A stretch of 25,000 nucleotides of DNA from Prorocentrum cordatum (taxonomy: Eukaryota > Sar > Dinophyceae > Prorocentrales > Prorocentraceae): positions 1 to 25,000 of the forward strand of contig CAUYUJ010003447.1 of NCBI GenBank assembly GCA_963575745.1. The letters run 5' to 3'. Below, one piece after another: positions 1 through 7,970 of the stretch (position 1 is its first letter; every line of letters starts with the position of its first letter). The notes under the pieces are model-generated. The model saw nothing but the letters and a program-made list of their open reading frames with translations, ran no database searches and had not been told where the DNA came from. A program made the position numbers and the translations under genes.

Positions 1-115
1 CCTCCTCCTCCTCCTCCTCCTCCTCCCCCTCCTCCTCTTTCTTCTCCTTCTTCTCCTCCTCCTCCTTCTCATCTTTTTCCTTCTCCTTCTCCTCCCCTCC
101 TGCTCCTGTTTCATC
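1..115. repeat. CCT/CTT polypyrimidine microsatellite at window edge
   Basis: The window opens inside an imperfect (CCT)n tract that decays into CTT and CTTTTT interruptions. The + strand is almost purely pyrimidine, so the left boundary lies outside the window. No coding meaning is assigned. Confidence 0.9.
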
Positions 116-204
116 TCCCGCTTCTCAAAGACCCCTTCGTCGCAGTTCTCGGCGCCGCTTATTGTTTAATCGCTTCGCTCATTCCGCTGGCCCTCGAGCG
201 CTGC

Positions 205-370
205 ATGGGGCCTCCTTGAGGTCTCTCGGGGGCCTCTTTGCTTTGGGGCCTCCCAGGGGCCTCTTGTCTTGGGGGCCCGTCGGGGGTCTCTTGAGGGGCT
301 CCTTGGCGGCGCCTTGGGGCCCCCTTGGGCCTCCTGGGGGTCTCTCGGGGGCCTCGTGGGGCGGGGCTCG
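205..370. repeat. G-rich degenerate minisatellite (about 11-12 bp units)
   Basis: Variants of GGGGGCCTCTTG recur with a spacing of roughly 11-12 bp or multiples of it. The same motif reappears as a short clean array at 801-836. Open frames across it are G/P/L-rich and follow from the repeat. Confidence 0.65.
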
Positions 371-425
371 CCGACGTGGCCAACCAAGATCCCTTCGTCG
401 CAGCTCTCGGCGCCCCGTATTGTTA

Positions 426-596
426 TCGGGGGTGGACAGACCTCCTACGCGGACACGTCGATTGAGGAATTGGCCGTTTTCGGTTCGCGAGAGGGCGTCG
501 CGGCCGTCGTTTTTGCGGGTCCGGGTCCGTCGGTTCCGGTCGCAGGCCGTTTTCACGACGGGGAGGTCTACGAAAGGGAGGTTTGTCCACCGCCGA
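426..596 (+). mobile_element. MITE-like element family A, copy A1 (171 bp)
   Basis: The ends are inverted repeats: TCGGGGGTGGACAGACCTCC on the left, and on the right the complement of TCGGCGGTGGACAAACCTCC. The element is flanked by perfect 5-bp direct repeats TGTTA at 421-425 and 597-601. The interior (GACACGTCGATT, CGTTTTCGG, GAGAGGGCG) is shared with copies at 5895, 10778 and 18238, all in the same orientation. There is no room for a transposase, so this is a non-autonomous DNA element. The superfamily is unassigned: a 5-bp TSD is uncommon, and the ends do not look like Transib, the superfamily I know with that TSD length. Confidence 0.9.
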
Positions 597-626
597 TGTT
601 ATGGTTGCGCGATGATGATTGTATGG

Positions 627-780
627 TTTCTTAGAAGCACCCCTGCTTAGAAGCACCCCTGCTTCTTAGAACGCGCGGGCCTTCTCTATAGATGTAAGGC
701 TGGCGCCCTCTAAGAAGCAGCCTCCTCCTAAGAAGCCCTCCCCCCTCCCTCCACCCCCGTGTGCGCGCCGCCAGCTCTCG
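627..780 (+). repeat. Dispersed structured repeat family I, copy I1
   Basis: The core is a hairpin with perfect 10-bp arms, GCTTCTTAGA at 661-670 and TCTAAGAAGC at 709-718. They enclose an inner stem GGCCTT/AAGGC(T) around the loop CTCTATAGATGT. It is preceded by two tandem copies of a 16-17 bp unit CTTAGAAGCACCCCTG (from about 632) and followed by a CT-rich stretch running into GTGCGCGCCGCC. The core and the CT-rich tail recur at 11221-11336. Confidence 0.75.
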
Positions 781-800
781 GCGCCCCCTATTATTCTTAT

Positions 801-836
801 GGGGGCCGTCTTGGGGGCCTCTTGGGGGCCGTCTTG
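801..836. repeat. Short 11-12 bp G-rich tandem array
   Basis: Three units of the form GGGGGCC(G)TCTT lie head to tail and end in GGGCGCC. It is the cleanest version of the motif scattered over 205-370. Confidence 0.7.
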
Positions 837-880
837 GGCGCCCCTTATTGTTATGGCTGCGCGCTGATGGCCGTATTGTT
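837..880 (+). other. Paralogous empty site for MITE A1
   Basis: This segment, GGCGCCCCTTAT-TGTTA-TGGCTGCGCGCTGATG, matches the two flanks of A1 joined through one copy of TGTTA (410-425 plus 602-617), with only a few mismatches. It therefore represents the unoccupied state of the same local repeat and confirms the A1 boundaries and TSD. Confidence 0.75.
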
Positions 881-899
881 TGCGCGGTCGGGCAGCGCC

Positions 900-1355
900 C
901 AAAGGGCGTGGGCCTCTGGCCCAGACCCCCGACGGGGTGTGGTGCGTCCGGCGCCGGCGCGGCCAGGTCCGTTGTGTATCCCCCAGCTGTCGTTCGGGCC
1001 GGACGAAAGGGGCAGCAGCAGACTCGGCACCTGGTGCCTGAGCATGGCCTCTCGCTGTCGGCCCGCGCGGCAGGGGTCGCAGCCCCGCACGGGGCCTCTG
1101 AAGCGGCGCCCTCCCGTGCCCGCCGGAGCCCCAGGGAGGCCGGAGGGCACCCGCAGGCCCAGGCCGCCTCCGGGCCTCACACCCGCAGGCCCAGGCCGCC
1201 TCCGGGCCTCACAGCTTGGAGCGTCGGGCCGGACGAAAGGGGGGGAATTGGGAAAGGGGGGGTTACGAAATTTGCTGCATATGGAGCTGGTTTCGGCCCC
1301 TCCGAGGGGCCCATTCCTCGACACACAGTCGCCTCCGGCGCCGGGAGGCGCCGGG
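900..1355. other. GC-rich stretch with short duplications, no gene recognised
   Basis: Open frames run through this block on both strands because of its GC content, but none has a recognisable domain. CGGGCCGGACGAAAGGGG occurs twice, near 997 and 1229. A 32-bp tandem duplication is listed separately. Confidence 0.5.
1149..1212. repeat. 32-bp perfect tandem duplication
   Basis: The unit beginning ACCCGCAGGCCCAGG and ending GGGCCTCAC is present twice head to tail (1149-1180, 1181-1212) without a mismatch. The unit is not a multiple of three, so it would break any reading frame. Confidence 0.9.
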
Positions 1356-1376
1356 AGAATCAGCTAAGCTGATTCT
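1356..1376. repeat. Perfect 10-bp-arm palindrome
   Basis: AGAATCAGCT and AGCTGATTCT flank a single central A, giving a perfect inverted repeat with essentially no loop. The downstream TTAACC is not a convincing terminator, and no neighbouring gene gives it a function. Confidence 0.75.
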
Positions 1377-1537
1377 TAACCCCCCCTGCGCTATCCCCGG
1401 ACGCGCGATGTGAGAGCGCCCGGACGTCTCGCAGGCGGTGTGGGGTCGTAGTCGGGCTCGACGGCGACCCGGTCCAGGTCCTGCAGCGGCCCGACCCCGC
1501 ACCAGCCTTCCGAGGAGGAAGCGGTACACCTTCGGCG

Positions 1538-1680
1538 ATGCTTAAGAAAACTTAAGTTTTCGGCCAGAGTCTCGATTATTCTTAATTTTTCAATGGAATT
1601 CCTAAGACTTTAATGGACATGTTGGGTTTTTATTCAAGTTCTGAGACTATGAATTTCTTAACCCATGATTTCTTAAGCAT
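1538..1680. mobile_element. AT-rich inverted-repeat element (143 bp), possible MITE
   Basis: Terminal ATGCTTAAGAAA (1538-1549) and TTTCTTAAGCAT (1669-1680) are perfect inverted repeats in a block much richer in A+T than its surroundings. Inside the left end lies a perfect palindrome AAAACTTAAGTTTT. No clear target duplication is visible and no second copy was found in the window, so mobile origin is inferred. Confidence 0.5.
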
Positions 1681-1747
1681 TTCGCAAGGTGTACCCATAC
1701 CGCTACCCTTCGCCCGTTTTCCTTTTTGTTCGCCCCCCTGGGAGGTT

Positions 1748-1838
1748 CTCGTCGCCACCGTTGGACTCGCGTCGGAATTCTGGTCAGAACGCATCCCGGG
1801 AGAGGTCCGGGGAGTGGCGGCATGGGTACCTTTTGATT
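1748..1838 (+). repeat. 90-bp dispersed repeat with CCCGGGA/TCCGGGG hairpin, copy 1
   Basis: Shares GTCGCCAC, ATTCTGGTCAG, GAGAGGTCCGGGGAG and a T-rich tail in the same order with 2411-2505. The core forms a hairpin: CCCGGGA, loop GAGG, TCCGGGG. Confidence 0.65.
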
Positions 1839-2410
1839 GCCCCAAGCCTTGCTCCAGTGTGTGATCTTGGGCCCTCGTTCGTGCTGGCCCAGGGCGCCGC
1901 TCCTGGGCCCGTTCCTGCAGACTTGCTCCTTGCCCTGCTTCGTCTGCTAGGCCCTGGCCCTCATCCTGTTGCGGATAACTGCGCCTTCGTCGATTAAGCA
2001 CAATACGATCCCCTAACCCTAGTAACACAACGGATTCGTTTCCTGACTTGATCCCAGATTTTCAGTGTTATCCCTAAACCCAGGGTGGTTTCGTTGGGTG
2101 CATTTGCCAAAAGGCACCCTCACCCTGTGGTTGTGGCCCCTCTCCCAAAGGGTCAGGGCTACTTCTATTGCTCACCACTCATCCTCCATGGGTGCTGCTC
2201 TTCCCCGTGGGTGCCTGCGACCCCGTCCCACGTGCTGCTCTTCCCCAGGGGTGCCCGCTTTCTCGCCATCCCCCTGCCCTCGCAGTGCCCCTGGCGCCGT
2301 CGTTGCCCGTCCGCGCAATGCCCCCCCCCCCTGCTGCCCGTCCGCCCCGGAGGATCAGGCACTGAACACATCAGAACATCCCATGTCTGGGGCTGCTCGC
2401 CTCGGAGAGC
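1839..2410. other. No gene recognised; short internal duplication
   Basis: The motif TGCTGCTCTTCCCC followed by a G-rich GGGTGCC block occurs twice (about 2190 and 2236). CCCCTAACCCTAG near 2010 looks telomere-like but is not repeated. The 235-residue open frame from 2065 has no recognisable domain. Confidence 0.45.
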
Positions 2411-2505
2411 TGTCGTCGCCACGGCGTGATTCTTGCGATTCTGGTCAGGAAACACCCCGGAGAGGTCCGGGGAGGAGCGGTGCCGGGACCTCTTTGTCTC
2501 CCCCG
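2411..2505 (+). repeat. 90-bp dispersed repeat, copy 2
   Basis: Second copy of the 1748-1838 repeat, about 665 bp downstream. Here the hairpin is perfect: CCCCGGA, loop GAGG, TCCGGGG (near 2455-2472). No retrotransposon features lie between the two copies. Confidence 0.65.
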
Positions 2506-3715
2506 TTCTGCAGTCGAGATGATGGAGTAAGGAGCAGTTCGGGTTCGGAGGGGGCTCGCTGTTCCACGGGTCCTTGCACGGTTGCTCTTCTAGCGTTCCT
2601 CGTGAGCCCATGCTTTTTCGGGGGAGCCCAAGAGGGGCGCTCCGTTCCTGGTGTACTGTTCCTCTGTACCTCGATTGGCAGACGAAGGCTCGGGCAAGTT
2701 AGAGCGAGATTGCTAGGGATGAGAGAGAAGATGAGCCAGAGTTGGCGGTGGTTTCCTGTTCAGCATTGCTGAATGTGCGGCTTCAAGGTTGTTTGCAATT
2801 TGGCCCAGTTTGGCTAGCATGACCCTGAGCATTCGAGCGACGGGAGAAGTTGGTTCGACTGCGCCAGCATTCGCGCGTAAGTTGCCCAAGGAATGTCAGC
2901 GTAAGCGCTTTTGTTTCCATTGGAGTGTGCCGTTCTGGCGGCCCGCACAAAGCACCGCGTAAGGCCGTTTATGCTCGTCGTTCAATTGTGAAACTCGAAT
3001 TTCCGCCTGAGCGCTAGCGTCGTCTTGAGCATCAGACGAGCTGAATTTGTATCCTTGCGTCATGGCGTGGTCGCGTCGTGTTGATAGGTCGGTCCAGTTG
3101 ACACTTGTTCGGGGGTTAGGCGGCACATGCCAGCTATATTCTGCTTGCAGGGACGAGTGTTTTTTGCAAGGCCGCCACGCGTGGCGACTTCTCTGGCAGA
3201 GCACCATGATGGGGAAAGCAACTTGGTCGGAAGTAAGACGCATCATCTATTGTGATCTGATCTTCATGCTGGTCAGGCCCTGCCAGTGCCTGGGGTAGAC
3301 AGGGCTGGCCTATACAGTCAAAACTGGCGTGAAGGATGATCCTTCGAAGCAAAGCACCCTTGCATTCTTCGGTTCTGGGTATCCTTCGCATGCTTTCTGT
3401 TCTCGCGGTCCCAGTGTACCATGATATCTTGGCACGCTCCTCGCACCATATTCTTGCTATGCTAGTTCTCAGCTATGCGGCGCACCTGTTCCGAACCAGG
3501 GAAGGACTTGGTCATGATGAGAGCGGTACAGTACGGCTTTGGTAGTCTCTGCCTCGCGATGTGGGTGTATGTTCGCTCACGGTCGAGCCTCCGTGCACGG
3601 CGGCTGCGAGGCCCCCAGAGACCTGGGCGGTCACGCGGCCCGGTGGAGCATGGGCTTCCCGCATCACCTCGCGATTCGATCGACGTGTGGTGGGCTGGGG
3701 GCCAGCCGAAAGAGC
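2506..3715. other. Unassigned region of more moderate base composition
   Basis: I see no gene, RNA or clear repeat here. Open frames are short (up to about 120 residues over 2896-3545), lack recognisable domains and overlap each other on both strands. Composition is closer to balanced than in the flanking GC-rich blocks. Confidence 0.4.
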
Positions 3716-3721
3716 ACCAGA

Positions 3722-3831
3722 TAGGGGAACAAAAAGTGACATAAACATAAAAACTCGGAGGTCCGCGCGGATTTCTCGGATCCGCGCTGGAGCCCCCCGG
3801 CGGCGCCTCCTGCGCCGCCCCTGGCGCGCTA
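3722..3831 (+). mobile_element. Family D foldback element, solo left arm
   Basis: Begins TA-GGGGAACAAAAAGTGAC, followed by ATAAACATAAAAACTCGG, GGTCCGCGCGG and GGCGGCGCC blocks, as in the left arm at 10141. No complementary right arm follows, so this is a truncated or solo arm. The downstream open frames (about 3860-4250) are GC-rich and unrecognised. Confidence 0.75.
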
Positions 3832-4813
3832 TCGCCCAGTCCTCGCCGAGCGGCGCGCCGGGGTGTGCTCCACCCGCCCAGGAACGCGCGGCCTCGTCGA
3901 AGAGCCCATCGATCCCCTTTCCAGGGCCGAAGCTGCACAGCTCGTCGACACACACGTCCAGCTGTGGCAACGAGGGGGCCTCTCTCTCCCCCCCTCTATT
4001 GGCTGGAACCAGTGCTGGGCCACCCTCAGCCCTCCATCCGCCTCCAGTGTCAGAGCTCGTTTCCCGCCGTCTCCCCTGGCCTGCGCGCTGCTCCCCCATG
4101 CCCCCAGCCACCTCACGCTCGCCTCTTCCATGCACGCCTCGTCGGTGCCGGGCCCCACCCCAGCTTGAGGGGCCCCCGCTCCATCCTCCTGCGCTCCGGC
4201 CGCCGCTGGGAGGAGGCGGCGCGCGGTGCCGGGAGAGTCTAGACGTGCACTGTTTGGCTTGTTTTAAGACGGGCTCCCGGAAGTCCCGACCAATTCCCCT
4301 GGACCGGTTTTGCATCCCGAGTCGTTTTATGACGGAGCCCAAGGGCGGCCCGGAGGCCGAAAACGGCAAGAAAATTGCCGACGTTTTGTTTCACGACGTG
4401 AGCATGTCCGGGAAGGGACCGCATCGCCCCTCCCCCCCCCCCAGAGCAGGGTGGTGAAATCCTTGCCCAGGCCCCAGACCCGGACCCTCGGGAAGGCCCC
4501 CGAGTGGGCAGGAGGGAAACATCGGCAAAAACACAGAAACGCTGGTTGTCATGCAATATGGGAAGACATAGCATATGGGCGGGAAAAGGAGCATGCCCCA
4601 ATGAAATGAAACATGGAACTCCTGCCACTTCCGTGGATTTGTTTGTGCCCTCCTTGCCCCCATTGAGGTGGGCTGGCTTGCCGCGGTGGTTTGTTGCGCG
4701 TGCTGCTGTCCTCCCGCGCGCGCCGGCGCAGGCGACGGGCGGACCGCGCTGCACCTCGCGCGCGCCCACGGGCACGAGGAGGTCCGCCTCCTTGGGGCCG
4801 GGGCCAGGCTCCC
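3832..4813. other. GC-rich region, no gene; weak family H similarity at 4518-4620
   Basis: Several overlapping open frames on both strands reach 285-298 residues but are unrecognised and compete with each other. Around 4518-4620 the text AAAAACACAGAAAC, ATATGGGAAGAC and CATATGGGCGGG resembles the left half of repeat H, suggesting a diverged copy. Confidence 0.4.
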
Positions 4814-5195
4814 AGGCCTCCCTGGGTGGGGACCGAGCAGGTTTACCAGCCTCGAACGTATCCCTATCCCTAAGATTGACACGCCAGAAGACGAAGACAA
4901 TCTTAGGGAATCGCCCTCAAAAAATAAGGGAATCCCTAAGATGGGCAGCGTGATGGGGAGGTGCCCAGCATAGGGATAGGGATATGTTCCAGGCTGGTAA
5001 CAGGTGGGGTCGGAGGATCGCGCCGCACTGCCGATGCATCGCCGACATAGCTCCGATGCATCGTCGATGCATCGGCGACGTTTGCGATGCATCAGCGACG
5101 TCGGCGTGGAGGAAGTCGGGGTCCACATCGCCGATGCGTCGGCGATGCGGCGCGATCGCCCTGCCCCATCTACTCGGACCCCATCTGGGATGCCT
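4814..5195. mobile_element. Family F element F1, interrupted by B1
   Basis: The left arm AGGCCTCCCTGG...GGGGACCGAGCAGGT is split by B1 and resumes GGGGTCGGAGGATCGCGCC. The right end GCGATCGCC...CCATCTACTCGGACC...GGGATGCCT is its inverted partner. The interior consists of GATGCATCG and CATCGGCGA motifs. Without the insertion it is about 219 bp. The related copy F2 (15943-16144) is uninterrupted. Confidence 0.75.
4843..5000 (+). mobile_element. MITE-like element family B, copy B1 (158 bp)
   Basis: Ends TTACCAGCCTCGAACG (left) and CCAGGCTGGTAA (right) are inverted repeats. They are followed inward by TATCCCTATCCCTAAGATTG and ATAGGGATAGGGATATG. Perfect 5-bp TSDs CAGGT lie at 4838-4842 and 5001-5005. 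The element sits inside the left arm of F1, so it inserted after F1. Non-autonomous; superfamily unassigned. Confidence 0.9.
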
Positions 5196-5308
5196 CTAGA
5201 GGCGGGGGGGAAGTTTCAGATTCGCAGATCTCAGACGACATGTTTGTTTCAATCCCGGATGCTTTCCTAGATTTCGGCCTTTGCGGTCAGTACCCGGGCC
5301 TCTGACAA

Positions 5309-5427
5309 CAATATGGGAAGTGGGGGGGGGAGACAAAAACCCAGAACATATGGAGAAAATATGGGGAATCCTTTTCTTTGTGTGTGCAGTTGTTTGTGTG
5401 TCCCTGGGCCCCTTTGAAGTCCTCTGG
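5309..5427 (+). repeat. Dispersed repeat family H, copy H1 (right part)
   Basis: Carries the family signature ATATGGGAAGTGGGGGG, then ACCCAGAACATATGG, AAAATATGGGGAATCC and a T/G-rich end TTTGTGTGT...GTGTCCCTGGGCCCC. The left ACACACAGACAC arm seen in H2 and H3 is missing. Confidence 0.7.
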
Positions 5428-5640
5428 CTCCACCTGCTCCGGGCCCACGTCGGAGGCCCCCTGTCGTGTGCACGGGCCGCCCGGTGGGGCCGCGCGGCGG
5501 GCCGCTCGCGGCGGGCGTCGGCGGCGGGCCGCGCGCGGCGGGCGTCGGCGGCGGGCTGCGAGCGGGTGTTGCGGGGCGCGGCGAGGGTCGGCGGGTCGAG
5601 GGGCGGGGTCGCGGGGCGGGTTGGTCGGGGGTGGACAGGT
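5428..5640. other. Very GC-rich stretch with GCGGGCGTCGGCGG duplications
   Basis: The block CGGCGGGCGTCGGCGG is repeated near 5508-5560, and GGCGGG motifs continue to the CCT tract. No gene is recognised. Confidence 0.5.
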
Positions 5641-5642
5641 TG

Positions 5643-5855
5643 GTCCTCCTCCTCCTCCTCCTCCTCCTCCTCCTCCTCCTCCTTCTCCTCCTCCTCCTCC
5701 TCCTCCCCTCCTCCTCCTCCTCCTCCTCCTCCTCCTCCTCCTCCTCCTCCTCCTCCTCCTCCTCCTCCTCCCTCTCCTCCTCCCCCCTCCCCTCCTCCTC
5801 CTCCCTCCTCTCCTCCTCCTCCTCCTCCTCCTCCTCCTCCTCCTCCTCCTCCTCT
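5643..5855. repeat. Long (CCT)n tract, about 210 bp
   Basis: Nearly uninterrupted CCT repeats with a few CCC and CTT variants. All pyrimidines lie on the + strand. Homopolymer-like open frames (P, S or L on +; G, R or E on -) result from this and are not genes. Confidence 0.95.
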
Positions 5856-5894
5856 GGAATCCATCCTGGGCCCCCACGCCGCCCAGAGGGACTC

Positions 5895-6065
5895 TCAGAG
5901 GTGGACAGACCTCCTACCCTGACACGTCGATTCAGGAATTGGCCGTTTTCGGTTCGCGGGAGGGCGTCGCGGCCGTCATCTTTTCGGGTCCAGGTCCGTC
6001 GGTTTCGGCCCCAGGCCGTTTGCACTAAGGGGAGGTTTACTGAAGGGAGGTTTGTCCACCGCCGA
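5895..6065 (+). mobile_element. Family A MITE-like element, copy A2 (171 bp)
   Basis: Same length, orientation and interior as A1. Its left end reads TCAGAGGTGGACAG and its right end is the standard CTGTCCACC-type end finishing CCGA. Flanks GACTC and CTTGG do not match, so the duplication is lost or the left end was altered. It lies 40 bp beyond the CCT tract. Confidence 0.85.
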
Positions 6066-6850
6066 CTTGGGGGCGGGCCGCCCGGCGGGGTGCGGTGCCG
6101 GTCGCGGCGCGGGTCGCGGAGCGGGTCGCAGGGCGTGCCGCGGGTGCAGGGCTCCTCTCGACGCCTCCGTCTCGATTGGATACGATGTCGATGTCGATTC
6201 CGCTTCGGATTCGGATTCGGCCTCGGATTCCGACTCGGAGCTCGGTTTCGCAGAGGAGGCCTTACTTGCCTGCCGATGTCCGCCGAGTCTGCTGCTCCCG
6301 TCGAGATCTGGAACTTGCTCACTGTGGCACACAGAGCAGCGGGAGTACCACGCTTGCTGATGCAGCACCACGGCCAGCGGCGCGGCGAGAGCTCCGCTCC
6401 ATCGGGCAGAGGCTCGACGCAAAGCATTACAGCACGTGGTGCACCTGGCAGCTGAATCACCTGTGTCGTTGATGCAGGAGTTCGGCCACCTCTGCGGCGA
6501 GAGCATCGTTCCTCGGGCGGCAGATCGGTTGAACTCCGTGGTAGATGTGGCAAGCCCTGATGTGGGAGCACCTTCACGCACGGGAGCTCCGAGGTAGCCT
6601 GCGCATATGCCAGAGCGCGGTCCCTGAATGGGCGATATCTTGTCTCAAGCGAAGGGCCGTTTCTGTCGTTCATCGCAGCCCTTCATTTGCTTGTAAGGAG
6701 GTTTGCGGCGAGACCGCTGTCCCTGAGCGTGGTGTACGGAAGCCGCAGGCGAGAGCACGGTTCTTGATCGGCGAGATAGCCCAGTTTTGAAACTCTGATC
6801 ACCGTGCCATTTAGGCTATGTCCAGTAGTTCTCGCATAGTGTCGAGACTT
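6066..6850. other. Unassigned region; (GGATTC)n-like patch at 6195-6240
   Basis: On the - strand an open frame of about 200 residues starting at 6581 reaches a Ser/Glu-rich acidic stretch over 6190-6250. That stretch also equals a degenerate GGATTC hexamer repeat, so it is weak coding evidence. The frame then runs into A2. Nothing else is recognised. Confidence 0.35.
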
Positions 6851-6979
6851 CGTGACCAATGGGTCTGAATTGTTGAGAACCGGGGGGTTGTGGAGTCTCT
6901 CGGGATCAAGGGATCGCGCGCGCGAACATTGGTGCGTGCGTCTGTGCGTGCTCTGCGTGCTCTGTGGCGCCCTCTGCCT

Positions 6980-7285
6980 CATCCTCCTCCGTTTCCCCCT
7001 CCTCCTCCTCCTCTTCGCCACTATTGTTCCTCCCCCGAAACAAATCAGAACAATTTTCCAGCCAGTTTGTTTGTGTGTGGGGAGGGGGGCGGGGGGAAAC
7101 AATCCTCCTCGATCGCCTCGTCGTCGTCGTCGTCCTCCTCCTCCTCCTCCTCATCACATTATTTTCCCCAAAACAATCATATACCATGGGACTTCAACCA
7201 ATATCCACCCAGATTGGTCGTTGTCTTTTTGTGTGTTGTGTGTGTGGGTAGTGGAGAAAACCTCCTCCTCCTCCTCCTCCTCCTA
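6980..7285. repeat. Short CCT tracts interspersed with GT-rich DNA
   Basis: CCTCCT runs occur at about 6981-7012, 7131-7152 and 7260-7284. They are separated by TTTGTTTGTGTGTGGGG and TTTTTGTGTGTTGTGTG stretches that recall the right end of repeat H. No gene is seen. Confidence 0.6.
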
Positions 7286-7970
7286 GCCCCTGCTAAGCCC
7301 ATCTAGCCCCCCTTCGAAGTCCTGCTAAGCCTTGCTAATCCCTGCTAAGCCGTGCTAAGTCCTGGGCAGCATTGCCAGCCCTTGCTATGCACTGCTGGGC
7401 CCTGCGAGTTCCTGCCAGAGCTCTGCCAGCCCCTGCCAAGCCCTATTAAGCCCTGCAAAGCCCTGCTGCTACGTCACGTTGACGAGCTCTGTTGGTTTCC
7501 TGGTGAGTCACTATATGGTGCGCTAAGCCCCGCAGTCTCTCCTAAGCCATGCTAAGCTGTGCTACGTAAGCCCTGCCAGGCCCTGGTATGCAATGCCAGC
7601 TCCTGCTAGGCACTGCTAAGGCGTCCCATGCCATGGTAAGCCGTTCGAAACCCTGCGACGCCCGCTGAAGCTCTGTTTCGCCCTTTCAAGCTATGTTATG
7701 CCATACTAACCTCTGGAGAGCCCTTGCAGGCCCTGATGAGACTTGCTTGACCCTGCGATGCCCTGGTGAACCCTGCTTTGTCCTAGTAAGCTCTGCTAAG
7801 CCATACGATTCCCTTGTGAGCCATCCCAGACCATGTGAAGCCCTGGCCCAGGGGAGCCCTGCTACGATCTGCGAAGCTATGCCTAGCCCAGTCATGGCCT
7901 ACCATGCCCTGCTAGGGTCTGCGAGGCCCTGCTGAGTTTGGCCAAGCTTCGCTACGCCCTGCCGGGCTCT
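7285..7970. repeat. Degenerate decamer satellite (consensus GCCCTGCTAA), about 680 bp
   Basis: Units such as GTCCTGCTAA, GCCTTGCTAA, GCACTGCTGG, GCCCTGCAAA and GCCCTATTAA follow each other at 10-bp spacing with few phase slips, roughly 65-70 units. Conserved positions are C3-C4-T5-G6 and a purine-rich end. A 10-bp period is out of phase with codons, so this is not a coding repeat. One less regular patch lies near 7470-7530. Confidence 0.85.

Noticed and set aside
2008-2022. Telomere-like CCCTAACCCTAG
   Set aside because: Only two imperfect units and no array, so there is no support for a telomere or an interstitial telomeric repeat.
5895-6065. 5-bp TSD for MITE A2
   Set aside because: Flanks GACTC and CTTGG do not match, so no duplication was claimed for this copy.
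5976-6581. Possible exon with a Ser/Glu-rich acidic tail on the minus strand
   Set aside because: The acidic stretch equals a degenerate GGATTC repeat, the frame runs into MITE A2, and no family is recognisable. Left as a note only.
5196-6673. Minus-strand 468-residue frame with long Glu and Arg runs
   Set aside because: It is the complement of the CCT tract plus MITE A2 and H1 sequence. The apparent acidic and basic blocks are (AGG)n in different frames.
7285-7970. CRISPR-like array
   Set aside because: Units are 10 bp, contiguous and degenerate, with no spacers. This is a satellite, not CRISPR.
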